In this document: piece after piece, positions 9,001 to 17,591 of the stretch
Layout of the letters: each line of letters starts with the position of its first letter
How positions within the stretch are numbered: the stretch's first letter is position 1
NCBI GenBank assembly: GCA_946480835.1
Contig: CAMLLC010000001.1
Span: forward strand, 1 to 64,000
Length of the DNA: 64,000 bases
Origin: Entomomonas sp945283395
GTDB taxonomy: Bacteria; Pseudomonadota; Gammaproteobacteria; Pseudomonadales; Pseudomonadaceae
Reading direction: 5' to 3'
Notes under the pieces: model-generated
What the model was told of the DNA's origin: nothing
The model's input: only the letters and a program-made list of their open reading frames with translations
The model's database searches: none
Position numbers and translations under genes: made by a program

Positions 9001-9734
9001 TTATACCAGTCAGCTGATTCGGCCACATCAGTTTGCTCACCCCAAACTTGAGGACTGGCCGGTGGAAGATCACAATACCAATCATAGAATGATAAAGGAA
9101 CACCGCCAATCAAGGATAAATATCTTGATCCTGAGGCATAGCTCACCATTGACATAGCGGGGATAGGTGAGAATCCTATAACACGGTCAGGCCCATAGTT
9201 TTTAATGGTGAAGGCATTTGCAGCGGCAATGATTTCATTAACTTCGTCCCAAGTGGAACGTACGAACCCTCCTTGACCACGTCTAGATTTATAAGATTTA
9301 GCTAGTTCAGGGGTTTGGCTGATATGCTGCCATGCGGCGATAGGTTCCATTAATTTTCGAGCTTCACGCCATAATTTAGCCATTCGACCCCGTAACATGG
9401 GATACTTGACTCTTTGTGCAGAGTAAACATACCAACTATAGGAGGCTCCTCTAGGACATCCTCTAGGCTCATGATTAGGTAAGTCAGGTCTAGTACGAGG
9501 GTAATCAGTTTGCTGAGTTTCCCAAGTAATTAAACCATTCTTTACATAAACCTTCCAACTACAAGAACCGGTACAATTTACTCCATGCGTAGAGCGTACC
9601 ACCTTATCATGCTGCCAACGCTGTCTATAAGCATCTTCCCATTTTCTATCTTCTTTTACGACAGCACCATGACCATTAGAAAAGGTACTTTTTATTTTAC
9701 CTAAGAAGTTAAGCCTATCTAGTATGTGGCTCAT
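6045..9734 (-). CDS. narG: Respiratory nitrate reductase alpha subunit (molybdopterin)
   Basis: This is the catalytic subunit reducing nitrate to nitrite on the cytoplasmic side with bis-MGD and one [4Fe-4S] cluster (FS0). The 1229-residue protein has the FS0 ligand motif HGVNCTGSCSWKV near residue 50, with the His-x3-Cys-x3-Cys pattern of membrane NarG. RGCPRGASYSWY, and YCDLPPASPQVWGEQTD carrying the Mo-ligand Asp region, also match. C-terminal molybdopterin dinucleotide-binding motifs are present and no interruption is seen. The C-terminal part includes GGYAQLAWGFNYYGTVGSNR, as in NarG. It is first of narGHJI, downstream of narK1 and narK2. Confidence 0.98.
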   Translation of the reverse strand: MSHILDRLNFLGKIKSTFSNGHGAVVKEDRKWEDAYRQRWQHDKVVRSTHGVNCTGSCSWKVYVKNGLITWETQQTDYPRTRPDLPNHEPRGCPRGASYSWYVYSAQRVKYPMLRGRMAKLWREARKLMEPIAAWQHISQTPELAKSYKSRRGQGGFVRSTWDEVNEIIAAANAFTIKNYGPDRVIGFSPIPAMSMVSYASGSRYLSLIGGVPLSFYDWYCDLPPASPQVWGEQTDVAESADWYNSTYLMVWGSNIPMTRTPDAHFYTEVRYKGTKTVAVSSDFGEMAKFGDIWLAPKQGTDAALAMAMGHVIFKEFHLDKPSDYFTDYCRRYTDLPMLVLLKEQDGYYIPDYFLRASHLKDNLDETNNPEWKTLLIDEQTGDLVAPKGSIGFRWGDSGKWNLTTTDGKDREIIGQLSLLGKHDQATPVAFSYFAGEDAQEQLVRNVPTKAIELADGSKAIVTTVFDLMAANYAIDRGLGGHVAKDYIDDVPYTPKWQQKHTGVKPELVIQVAREFADNADKTHGKSMVIVGAALNHWYHMDMTYRGIINILMLCGCIGQSGGGWCHYVGQEKLRPQTGWAPLAFALDWNRPARQMNGTSFFYAHTSQWRHEKLGVNEIIAPNAKGQLTNMALIDYNAKAERLGWLPSAPQLSVNPLHITKDAITNGEDPIQYTVNGLRDGSLDMACNDPDNPANFPRNMFVWRSNILGSSGKGHEYFLKYLLGTQNALICNEEDCIKPSEIKVRPAVEGKLDLLVVLDFRMSTTCLYADIVLPTATWYEKDDLNTSDMHPFIHPLSEAVQPLWQSKTDWEIYKGFAKKISEIGKDYLGIQKDLVLTPLMHDSPQELGQPFDVKDWKKGECDPIPGKTMPAMTMVERDYGAIYQKFTSIGPLLEKIGNGGKGIAWQTKHEVDLLRGINHTVITDNVAKGQPKLETAIDAAEMILTLAPETNGHVAVKAWQALSNITGIDHTHLAKSREHDAIRFRDIQVQPRKIISSPTWSGLESEEVSYNAGYTNVHELIPWRTITGRQQFYQDHQWMRTFGEELCVYKPAIDLKTTKKVLGNHQNGNTEIVLNFLTPHQKWGIHSTYSDNIRMLTLSRGGPHVWISEIDAKKAGIVDNDWIEVFNLNGTLTARAVVSQRIPEGMTLMYHAQEKIVNVPGAELSGKRGGIHNSVTRTVLKPTHMIGGYAQLAWGFNYYGTVGSNRDEFVVVRKMKKIDWLEEADTSVI

Positions 9735-9797
9735 ATAATCTCCTCATCAGCTAATCATAAACGTTAAACATTTATTCTTTTATCATTATTTAATTTA

Positions 9798-11183
9798 CTA
9801 ACAAGGCGCCTCAGCCCCTTTCCGGGCGTAAAACCACCAATTAATCAAAACACAGCTTGCATAAAACCCTATGAAGCAATAGAAAGATAAAGCAATAGAG
9901 CCGGTATAATGCAGCGAAGTACCATTTAGCTTAGGAATCATAAATCCACCATAAGCTCCAATAGCACCTATAAACCCTAACACAGCACCCGATTCTTTAT
10001 TAGCATTGAGCATAGCTAAATGCTTAGCTTGTTCGCCTTTACCTGCACTTAACCTTTTATGAAATTGAATAAAAATAGCAGGTACCTGGGCAAAGGTAGA
10101 GCCATTACCCATTCCTACAAATATGAATAGTACTAAGAAGCTAACTAAGAATCCGGAGAAACTACCACTTTGTCCTTTTTCAGGCAAAAAGTATAAGATA
10201 CTTAATACACATAGTATCATACCCACAAAGCTCCATTGAGTAACTCGAGCGCCTCCCATCCTATCTGATAAAACACCGCCAAGCACACGAAAAATGGAGC
10301 CTAATAAAGGGCCTAAAAATGCATATTTAAGGGCATTTTCAGTAGGAAATTCACGACCAATTAACAGTGGTAATGCTGCAGAAAAACCTATAAAAGAACC
10401 GAAAGTTCCCACATAAAGCAAGCACATAAGCCAATTATGTTTTCTACTAAAAATTATTGCTTGATCTTTAAAAGAAGCCTTAGCTGATGCTATATCATTC
10501 ATACCAAACCAAGCAAAAATAACTACTAGCACAATGAAAGGTACCCAAATATAACCCGCATTTTGTAACCAAAGTTGGCTTACTGAACCATCATCATGAG
10601 TCCAAGCTTGGGGACCTCCTGCCATGGTACCGAAAATACCCGCACCAATAACTAAAGGTACTAAGAACTGCACTATAGATACACCTAAATTACCTAATCC
10701 TGCATTTAAGCCGGTAGCTCTGCCTTTTTCGTTTTTTGGAAAAAAATAGCCTATGTTAGCCATAGAAGAACTAAAATTAGCACCTCCAAAACCACAAAGT
10801 AATGCAAGGATAGCCATAGTAGTGAAAGAGGTAGAGGTATCTTGTATACAAATACCTAACCCTATGACAGGTATTAATAAGCTAGCAGTAGAAAAGGCTG
10901 TCCAGCGTCTACCACCGAAAATAGGTATCATGAAGGCGTAAAATATCCGCAACGTTGCACCTGATAGGGCCGGCAATGCAGTCAGCCACATTCGCTCATT
11001 ATCTGTATAAGTAAAACCTATTTTGGGTAAATAAACTACTACAACACTCCATAATTGCCATATAGCAAAGGCTAATAAGAGAGCAGGAATTGAAATCCAT
11101 AAATTACGCCTAGCAATAGCACTTCCTTGTTGCTGCCAAAATTTAGTTTTTTCAGGCTCCCACTTAGTGAGCACTTTTGCCAT
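9798..11183 (-). CDS. narK2: Nitrate/nitrite transporter, NarK2 type
   Basis: This MFS protein of the nitrate/nitrite porter family has 461 residues and 12 predicted membrane segments. It is close in length and sequence style to E. coli NarK: it shares WQQQGSAIARRNLWISIPALL near the N-terminus, FGGRRWTAFST, and the nitrate signature GFGGANFSSSMANI. The Arg in LPALSGATLRIFYAF matches the substrate-binding Arg of NarK. In Pseudomonas the second narK of the operon acts mainly as a nitrate/nitrite antiporter during respiration, which is inferred here from position and similarity. It lies between narK1 and narG. Confidence 0.93.
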   Translation of the reverse strand: MAKVLTKWEPEKTKFWQQQGSAIARRNLWISIPALLLAFAIWQLWSVVVVYLPKIGFTYTDNERMWLTALPALSGATLRIFYAFMIPIFGGRRWTAFSTASLLIPVIGLGICIQDTSTSFTTMAILALLCGFGGANFSSSMANIGYFFPKNEKGRATGLNAGLGNLGVSIVQFLVPLVIGAGIFGTMAGGPQAWTHDDGSVSQLWLQNAGYIWVPFIVLVVIFAWFGMNDIASAKASFKDQAIIFSRKHNWLMCLLYVGTFGSFIGFSAALPLLIGREFPTENALKYAFLGPLLGSIFRVLGGVLSDRMGGARVTQWSFVGMILCVLSILYFLPEKGQSGSFSGFLVSFLVLFIFVGMGNGSTFAQVPAIFIQFHKRLSAGKGEQAKHLAMLNANKESGAVLGFIGAIGAYGGFMIPKLNGTSLHYTGSIALSFYCFIGFYASCVLINWWFYARKGAEAPC

Positions 11184-11223
11184 AAATTATCCTCATCAGA
11201 CAGAATTAAGTTAGCTGTTATTG

Positions 11224-12456
11224 TTAACGTGGTTTGTGTTGCAATGCTTTAAAAGAGAAATGCATCCAAATTAAACTGACACTAACAGTTCCAAACAGCA
11301 ACATGAAAGAGCTTGATCGTATGCCTGTAAAATCAACTAGCAGACCAAACATTATAGGTAATAAGAAACCACCTATTCCGCCTGCTAAGCCTACTACTCC
11401 TGAAACTGTACCTATATCATCGGAAAAATCATCTGCCACAAATTTAAATACTGATGCTTTTCCTATAGCCATGGCAACACCGGCTACAAAAAGTAGAATA
11501 GTGAAGAAAAATGCATTAATACCTATATTTAAATGAAGAGGCCCTGAGACGGTGGTAATGACCATTTGAGTTTGAGGATAAGATAAAATAAAAAATACTC
11601 CCCAACATACCCACATGACAGCCCAAGTAATTTTATAAGCACCAAATTTATCTGATAACCAACCACCCAAAGCACGGAGCACACCACCTGGCAAGGAGAA
11701 ACATGCTGCTAAAAAAGCTGCTTCGGTTAATTTAAAATGGTACTCATCTTGAAAATAGTGCACCATCCATAAAGATAATGCCACATAACCACCAAATACT
11801 ACTGAGTAATATTGGCAGTAACGTAATACTGCTGGATTCTTCATTAAAGCTAATTGCTCTTTCAAAGAAGTCTGCTTAGCAGAAACTAGATGTTCAGGTT
11901 TACTATAGCTAAAAAAGAAAAACAAAATGGCTGTAAATAGCATAATAGCCGAATAAACATTTGCTACCATTTGCCATCCATAAGCCAAAACAATTGATGG
12001 AGCAATTAATTTATTAAGCGCAGCGCCCGCATTGCCTGCTCCATATATTCCCATGGCTAGACCTTGACGATCCCGATTAAACCAACGGGCAACATAAGGA
12101 GTTCCTACTGAAAAAGAACCACCTGCAAGACCAACAAATAGACCTATTACTAAAAATTGCCAAAAACTGGTGGCATACTGTAATAACCAAATGGGGATAA
12201 CAGTACATAGCATTAGTATAAAAAAGACAATTCGACCACCGAATCTATCTGTCCAAATACCTAATGGAATACGAATTAAAGATCCTGACAATACGGGAAG
12301 TGCAGTTAATATGCCAAATTCTGTTTCAGTTAAATGTAAATGATTTTTTATAGGGATACCAATAACCGCAAACATCATCCATACCATAAAGCACATAGTA
12401 AAAGAGAAAGTACTGGAGGTAAGCACTGCATAAGGTCGGACATTTTCTTTAAACAT
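11224..12456 (-). CDS. narK1: Nitrate transporter, NarK1 type
   Basis: This MFS nitrate/nitrite porter has 410 residues and 12 predicted membrane segments. It lacks the N-terminal extension and long loop of NarK2. It carries LPVLSGSLIRIPLGIWTDRFGGR, with the conserved Arg and MFS loop 2-3 motif, and GLAGGSFSVGTPYVARWF, the nitrate-porter signature region. In Pseudomonas, NarK1-type proteins are proposed proton/nitrate symporters that start nitrate uptake. It is the first gene of narK1-narK2-narGHJI, so the operon promoter should lie in the 626 bases upstream. Confidence 0.92.
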   Translation of the reverse strand: MFKENVRPYAVLTSSTFSFTMCFMVWMMFAVIGIPIKNHLHLTETEFGILTALPVLSGSLIRIPLGIWTDRFGGRIVFFILMLCTVIPIWLLQYATSFWQFLVIGLFVGLAGGSFSVGTPYVARWFNRDRQGLAMGIYGAGNAGAALNKLIAPSIVLAYGWQMVANVYSAIMLFTAILFFFFSYSKPEHLVSAKQTSLKEQLALMKNPAVLRYCQYYSVVFGGYVALSLWMVHYFQDEYHFKLTEAAFLAACFSLPGGVLRALGGWLSDKFGAYKITWAVMWVCWGVFFILSYPQTQMVITTVSGPLHLNIGINAFFFTILLFVAGVAMAIGKASVFKFVADDFSDDIGTVSGVVGLAGGIGGFLLPIMFGLLVDFTGIRSSSFMLLFGTVSVSLIWMHFSFKALQHKPR

Positions 12457-13082
12457 TCTATATTAGCCTCAAGTATACTAATTTCATTGAGGCATACACT
12501 ACTCTTAGTTAGCCAGCTTACCCATTCACCAAAAGTCCAGTTATTACTTATCTTATGGACGAATAAAACTAATACTTTAGAGCTAGCTGAGTTATTAATA
12601 ACTATGCTTTTGGGGGATAAATAGAAATCTTGAGGCCTTTGCTAAATTTACTTAGCATTGATAGCTAGTATTTATTAACAGTAAATAATTACTGCTATTT
12701 AATGATTAAATACTTCGAATAAATCTTAAGATACTAGAACAAAAGTAACTAATTGATCATAAGATAATTATTGTAAGTTACAGCTTATATAAACTCACTT
12801 ACTCAAAAGATAGTCCCTTTATATAAATTAATTTGATGGGTTGATTAAAACATAAAGCTTAGTTATCCTAATGAATAGACTACAAATTATAATAATTTTC
12901 TATACAAATTCTAATCAACAACTACTTCAGGATACCTACTTTACTGTATAAACAAATTTTTATTGGCACCAACCTTTTACACTATTTTTTAACAATAACA
13001 TATTATTGCTCAACCTTTTATTTAACTAATCATTAAGCCCCAATTAGTTAATAAAGGGGCGAGCAATAGAGTTGCTTGATTA
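12457..13082. promoter_or_regulatory. 626-base gap between narL and narK1; expected nar promoter region
   Basis: No coding region longer than a few dozen codons or family-like fragment was seen here. It precedes narK1 (minus strand), so the anaerobic/nitrate-controlled promoter should be here. One sequence, TACCCAT near 12519-12525, fits the NarL heptamer pattern TACYYMT. I found no convincing FNR/ANR site (TTGAT-N4-ATCAA); the TTGAT occurrences near 12754 and 12833 lack a matching second half. Near 13022-13080, just after narL, there are overlapping inverted repeats (TTAACTAAT/ATTAGTTAA, GCCCC/GGGGC, AGCAA/TTGCT) that could form a weak narL terminator. Confidence 0.4.
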
Positions 13083-13736
13083 TTATTTATCTAAATCATG
13101 CTCAATAGCATACACAGCTGCCTGTACCCTGCTATGTAAACTTAATTTACGTAATACATTTTGAACATGGACTTTAACGGTACTTTCAGTTAAATCAAGT
13201 GAACGCGCAATTTCTTTATTACTAACTCCTTTTGCTAGCCAAGCCAATGTTTCTTTTTCTCTAGGGGTTAAAGTTTCCAATAAAGAATTGCCCTCTAAAG
13301 GCTCGGGTTTTCTTAACTGATTAATTAACTTAGTGGTCATTTCTGGTGATAATACACTATCCCCTTCTACAGCCTTACGAATACCATTTAATAAAAAATC
13401 CGTGTCAATATTTTTTAATAAATAACCTCTAGCCCCCTCTCTCATACACTCTGTTAAATCAGCACCATCTTCGGAAACAGTTAAAATAAGAACGGCTAAA
13501 TCAGGTTGAGTACTTAGTAATTGTGGTAAAGCCTCACGCCCCCCCATCGTAGACATATCCAGATCCAATAACACTACATCAGGATGCAACTGTTCTGCCA
13601 GCTTAATCCCCTCTAAACCATCCGCTGCTTCACCCACAACCTCAAAATCATCCTGTTGCTCTAATAAAAATCTGAGACCACTTCTAAATAAAGTATGATC
13701 ATCTACTAATAAAATTTTTGTCTTAATATCACTCAT
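13083..13736 (-). CDS. narL: Nitrate/nitrite response regulator
   Basis: This two-component response regulator activates nar genes when phosphorylated by NarX. The 217-residue protein has a receiver domain with acidic pocket DD at 12-13, phospho-acceptor Asp58 in VVLLDLDM and a conserved Lys near residue 109. The LuxR-type helix-turn-helix at about 155-212 includes LTPREKETLAWLAKGVSNKE. The ATG overlaps the narX stop by 4 bases, showing translational coupling. Downstream is the narK1 promoter region. Confidence 0.95.
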   Translation of the reverse strand: MSDIKTKILLVDDHTLFRSGLRFLLEQQDDFEVVGEAADGLEGIKLAEQLHPDVVLLDLDMSTMGGREALPQLLSTQPDLAVLILTVSEDGADLTECMREGARGYLLKNIDTDFLLNGIRKAVEGDSVLSPEMTTKLINQLRKPEPLEGNSLLETLTPREKETLAWLAKGVSNKEIARSLDLTESTVKVHVQNVLRKLSLHSRVQAAVYAIEHDLDK

Positions 13737-15646
13737 AACACACCTCTATGCTCTTTAGGCAAGGAAAAGACAACCTTTGTGCCTTCATTCATTTTAGATG
13801 TTACCTTGATTGCACCGTGTATTTGCTTTGCACGTTCTTGCATAATAGACATGCCAACATGGCGTTTTTTTTTCTGCTCTACTGTCTCAGCTGCAAAACC
13901 ATTACCATTATCCTCAATCACCATAACAAAATCTTCTTTATTTTTAAAAGTTACTTTTACATGGCTACACTGTGCATGTTTGCGAATATTAGATAAGGCC
14001 TCTTGTAAAATAAAAATAATTTGTAACTGTTGCTCTGGAGCTAACGAAGGACCATCACCAAAAGTCATTAATTCTACAGGAACTTTAGCTTGTTGTTTGA
14101 AACGCTCTAATACAGATTGAATAGCCTCAGAGAAGTCTTCTTTACTTACTCTAGTTCTAAAGTTAAGCAGTAATTCTCTTACATCATCATAACATTCTTG
14201 AATACCTTGTTGAATAAAGTTAAGGTTTTTTTCAACTTTAGAAATATCTTTATTTTTGAAAGCCTTTTGCATCATTTGAATTTGCATATTTAAAAAAGAT
14301 AATGACTGAGCAATACTATCATGTAACCCTTGTGCTATCAGGTTACGTTCTTGCATAATAGCCAGCTGTTTATCACTTTGGACTAACTGCTGATTTTCTA
14401 AAGCCACGGCTAATTGATTAGTAAGAGCCTCGATAAGATGCTGAGTTTCAGGTAAAAAACAGTCTTTTTCTGAGCTAAAAAATAACGTCATAAGACCTAA
14501 ATTATAATTATTATGATGAATATGGAAATTGATTAAGTATTTAAATGAACTGAGCATGCACGGAGCTAAATTAGCTTTCAACGTAATAGGCGTAATTAGA
14601 ATATCTCTATAATGTGTTTCCCAATCATTATTCTTCACTACTTTACCACAATAGCAATTTAAAGCCGTACAATGCTCAGAATTCAAAAAATATTCAGATA
14701 AATTTATACTGGCAATATAATTAAGGCGTCCATGTTGCTTATCTAATAACCTTATATTACCTGCATCAGCACCACTTAACTTCAATATATCATTAAGAAA
14801 TCCTTGTGACATCGTTTCTTGGGTTGTTGATTCATGTAAGAAAGCGGTTACTTTATACAATGCAGATAATTCTAGATTTGTCTCCTCTAGCGCGGCTGTT
14901 TTTTGGTTAACCTTTTGTTCTAAATTGGTATAAAGATCTTCAAGGTTTTCTGCCATAATATTAAAACCAGCAGAAACAATACCAAACTCATCTTTACCCA
15001 CTTTACTAATACGTTTTGATAAACGACCTTGACTTAAACTCTGAATACCAACCTGAATATTTCGTAACGGTCTAATAACTAGTTTATATAATAGATAAAT
15101 AGCTGTAAAAGCAGAAAATACAACCATAATAATAAGTAGGGTCTGAATAAAACGCAGCCAACTTATATGGTAGGTATTTTGGATTTCAATCATATTGACT
15201 AATTTGTTAATGTCAGAAACAAACAAATCAATTTTTGTCAAATCTTCATCACTAATAGCTTGCTTTGATGAACTGTATTGTGCAAGAAAAGGTAATACCA
15301 ATTGCTGCCAACCTTTTTCAATTTCTCTAATCTGTTGACCTATATCGATATTATCAGGTAAGAAGATACTATTTTCATCAGTAGTTTTTAGTGCAGTTAG
15401 AATTTGGATAAAATTTTGTTGCTCCTTAAAAATCTCAGCTCGGTTATTTTGTTGGCGAGTTAAAGAAACAAGATGATAGATCCTCATTCTTAAACTACCT
15501 GCTTTATTGATAGCTTCTCCACCTTTTTCTAATTGCCATAACAAGGCTAATGTATATCCGGTAAATACCAAAGCAAAAGTGACCCATAATAAGATAGAAA
15601 TAAGTAATTTAGTTGATATACTATGAAAACGAGAAACTTTTTGCAT
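13733..15646 (-). CDS. narX: Nitrate/nitrite sensor histidine kinase
   Basis: This membrane sensor kinase has 637 residues from the ATG at 15646. That start sits one base after the moaC stop and is preferred to upstream starts that would run into moaC. Order: membrane segment 1 (about 13-36); periplasmic nitrate-binding P-box at about 43-60 (AINKAGSLRMRIYHL); membrane segment 2 (about 165-185); HAMP; a central Cys-containing region (CTALNCYCG, then LAPCM); HisKA_3 box with IAQGLHDSIAQSLS; and an HATPase domain with EDNGNGF. It phosphorylates NarL in response to nitrate. It appears to be co-transcribed moaC-narX-narL. Confidence 0.94.
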   Translation of the reverse strand: MQKVSRFHSISTKLLISILLWVTFALVFTGYTLALLWQLEKGGEAINKAGSLRMRIYHLVSLTRQQNNRAEIFKEQQNFIQILTALKTTDENSIFLPDNIDIGQQIREIEKGWQQLVLPFLAQYSSSKQAISDEDLTKIDLFVSDINKLVNMIEIQNTYHISWLRFIQTLLIIMVVFSAFTAIYLLYKLVIRPLRNIQVGIQSLSQGRLSKRISKVGKDEFGIVSAGFNIMAENLEDLYTNLEQKVNQKTAALEETNLELSALYKVTAFLHESTTQETMSQGFLNDILKLSGADAGNIRLLDKQHGRLNYIASINLSEYFLNSEHCTALNCYCGKVVKNNDWETHYRDILITPITLKANLAPCMLSSFKYLINFHIHHNNYNLGLMTLFFSSEKDCFLPETQHLIEALTNQLAVALENQQLVQSDKQLAIMQERNLIAQGLHDSIAQSLSFLNMQIQMMQKAFKNKDISKVEKNLNFIQQGIQECYDDVRELLLNFRTRVSKEDFSEAIQSVLERFKQQAKVPVELMTFGDGPSLAPEQQLQIIFILQEALSNIRKHAQCSHVKVTFKNKEDFVMVIEDNGNGFAAETVEQKKKRHVGMSIMQERAKQIHGAIKVTSKMNEGTKVVFSLPKEHRGVL

Positions 15647-15647
15647 A

Positions 15648-16130
15648 CTAAGTTTTCGTTGCCTCCCAAGTGCCGCTTTTACCACCCTGTTTTTTCAACA
15701 AATATATATGTTCTATGCGCATTCCTTTATCAACCGCTTTCAACATATCGTACACGGTAAGCAAACCTATATTTACTGCTGTTAAAGCCTCTATTTCAAC
15801 GCCTGTACGGCCAAAGGTTTCAGCTGTTACTTCAATCTGTAAAGCATTTTGTTGTTCATCTGTATAAAACTCTACACTAACATGAGTAAGAGGTAATGGA
15901 TGACATAAAGGAATTAAATTAGCTGTTTGCTTAGCGGCCTGAATAGCGGAAATACGAGCTACTCCAAGTACATCACCCTTGTTACTAGCATTATGACCTA
16001 GTAATTGAAATGCGTTAGCTGACATATAAATGGTACCTGTTGCTATTGCCCGTCTATGAGTAGATTGTTTATTGGCCACATCCACCATATGAGCTTGGCC
16101 AGACTCATCAAAATGAGTAAGTTGACTCAT
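15648..16130 (-). CDS. moaC: Cyclic pyranopterin monophosphate synthase
   Basis: This enzyme converts the MoaA product to cyclic pyranopterin monophosphate, the first step of molybdopterin synthesis. The 160-residue protein starts MSQLTHFDESGQAHMVDV. It contains IPLCHPLPLTHVSV, the conserved core with catalytic His residues, plus VEIEALTAVNIGLLTVYDMLKAVDKG and the C-terminal KGGKSG. Length is normal. It is separated from moaD by a 165-base divergent region and followed one base later by narX, so cofactor synthesis and nitrate sensing share a transcript. Confidence 0.96.
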   Translation of the reverse strand: MSQLTHFDESGQAHMVDVANKQSTHRRAIATGTIYMSANAFQLLGHNASNKGDVLGVARISAIQAAKQTANLIPLCHPLPLTHVSVEFYTDEQQNALQIEVTAETFGRTGVEIEALTAVNIGLLTVYDMLKAVDKGMRIEHIYLLKKQGGKSGTWEATKT

Positions 16131-16295
16131 AGTATTACCTTAATTAACAAGTAGTATAAAAAGTTGTTCAAGTTATCATCTTATTACCTAGTAAACAATT
16201 AGCTTATCTAACTAATTATCTACTTCAAAAGACTAATTGTATAAGCTGTTCATCTTCATTATGCTCACTATCATGATATTTTAAGTAATAATTAT

Positions 16296-16544
16296 ATGAT
16301 CCGCATTATTTACTTTGGTTTGCTAAAAGATTTATTGGGGCTTAATGAAGAACAACTTGCTTGGCAAGGTGCAAGCTCTGATGAACTACTTAACCATTTG
16401 AGGCGAAGAGGTGCTAAATGGTCTGAGCATCTTTCAGAAAAAAATATCTTTAGATTAGTAGTAAACCAGCAAATTATTTATGAGCCCACTTTTATCAAAC
16501 CTGGCGATGAAGTAGCCATTTTACCGCCTGTTACAGGTGGCTAA
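16296..16544 (+). CDS. moaD: Molybdopterin synthase sulfur carrier subunit
   Basis: This small ubiquitin-like protein of 82 residues ends in the required Gly-Gly (ILPPVTGG), which is thiocarboxylated and donates sulfur to cyclic pyranopterin monophosphate. The GDEVAILPPVTGG ending is diagnostic. It is the first gene of the plus-strand set moaD-moaE-mobA-moeA-mog and diverges from moaC. The stop codon lies in the leader of moaE, with 1 base to the moaE ATG. Confidence 0.95.
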   Translation: MIRIIYFGLLKDLLGLNEEQLAWQGASSDELLNHLRRRGAKWSEHLSEKNIFRLVVNQQIIYEPTFIKPGDEVAILPPVTGG

Positions 16545-16545
16545 C

Positions 16546-17001
16546 ATGATATCTATCAGCATTCAAACATCCCCCTTTAACCTTGTGGATGAAGAAGCTG
16601 CCATTAGAAACTCATCAGAAGATGTGGGTGCCTTAGTGATTTTTCAAGGCATGGTTAGAGGTAAAGATCAACAAATCCCCCTAAGCCATCTCTTTCTAGA
16701 ACATTATCCTCAAGTAACAGAGCAGGAAATTACTCGCATCATTTATGAGGCAAAGCTACATTGGCAGTTTGCTAGTTGTCGAGTCATTCATAGAGTAGGA
16801 AAGTTGCTTGTAGGAGAACCTATAGTTTTAGTCATAGTGACTGCTACTCATCGTAAACAAGCCTTTTTAGCCGCAGAATTTATTATGGACTATTTAAAGA
16901 CAGAAGCACCTTTTTGGAAAAAAGAATATTTTATTGATAATTCTGAGCAATGGGTTACTGCTAAAATTACGGATGAGGAACAAAAAATGCGGTGGCAATA
17001 A
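16546..17001 (+). CDS. moaE: Molybdopterin synthase catalytic subunit
   Basis: This is the large subunit that, with MoaD, converts cyclic pyranopterin monophosphate to molybdopterin. It has 151 residues from the ATG at 16546, preferred over a GTG at 16537 because AGGTGG at 16535-16540 is a good ribosome binding site for the ATG. Family motifs seen are VIFQGMVRG, LFLEHYPQVTEQEI, RVIHRVGKLLVGEPIVLV, THRKQAFLAAEFIMD and the KTEAPFWKKE active-site Lys region. The stop overlaps the first base of mobA. Confidence 0.95.
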   Translation: MISISIQTSPFNLVDEEAAIRNSSEDVGALVIFQGMVRGKDQQIPLSHLFLEHYPQVTEQEITRIIYEAKLHWQFASCRVIHRVGKLLVGEPIVLVIVTATHRKQAFLAAEFIMDYLKTEAPFWKKEYFIDNSEQWVTAKITDEEQKMRWQ

Positions 17002-17588
17002 TGAAAATAGGTGGTCTCATTCTGGCAGGAGGCCAAGGGCAAAGAGTAAATAATCAAAACAAGGGATTATTATTACTTAAAGGCAAACCTTTAATTGAGT
17101 ATGTAATTAAAAATCTAAGCAACTATGTAGACTATTTAGCTATTAGTGCTAATAAGCAACTTGCCAAGTACCAGTCTTACCACTTACCCATTTTTGCAGA
17201 TACAGCTGAATTCAAAGGAATGGGGCCCTTAGCGGGCATTATGAGTGCAAGCCGATATTTCCCAAAAGAATTAGATGCTATTCAAGTGGTGCCATGTGAT
17301 ACTCCTTTTTTACCTAGAGATTTAGTCCCCAAATTAGCTAAGGCTCTGTTTGCTGATAATAACATCCAATTAGCTTATGCTGCCACCCAACAATGCATCC
17401 ACCCAAGTATTTTCCTTTTTAGACCTGCCATTAATGAACATTTAGCTGCACATCTTAATGCTGGAAAAAGAAGCTTAAAGTCATGGATTTATAGCCATCA
17501 ATGCAAAGAAGTATTATTCACTGATGAAAAGGCTTTTACTAATATAAACCATTTATCTACCCTAGCTTATTTTAATGAGGAAGACTGA
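17001..17588 (+). CDS. mobA: Molybdenum cofactor guanylyltransferase
   Basis: This enzyme attaches GMP to molybdopterin to form the guanine dinucleotide cofactor used by NarG. It has 195 residues from the ATG at 17001, which shares a base with the moaE stop; GGTGG at 16991-16995 serves as ribosome binding site. The nucleotide-binding motif GGLILAGGQGQRVNNQNKG opens the protein, followed by KPLIEYVIKNL, FKGMGPLAGIMSA and VVPCDTPFLPRDLV. Length fits MobA. This step is specific for bis-MGD enzymes and ties the cluster to nitrate reductase. Confidence 0.94.
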   Translation: MKIGGLILAGGQGQRVNNQNKGLLLLKGKPLIEYVIKNLSNYVDYLAISANKQLAKYQSYHLPIFADTAEFKGMGPLAGIMSASRYFPKELDAIQVVPCDTPFLPRDLVPKLAKALFADNNIQLAYAATQQCIHPSIFLFRPAINEHLAAHLNAGKRSLKSWIYSHQCKEVLFTDEKAFTNINHLSTLAYFNEED

Positions 17589-17591
17589 TTA

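Noticed and set aside
12457..13082. FNR/ANR boxes and NarL sites in the narK1 upstream region
   Set aside because: TTGAT occurs several times but never with a good ATCAA half at the right spacing. Only one NarL-like heptamer was found, which is expected by chance.
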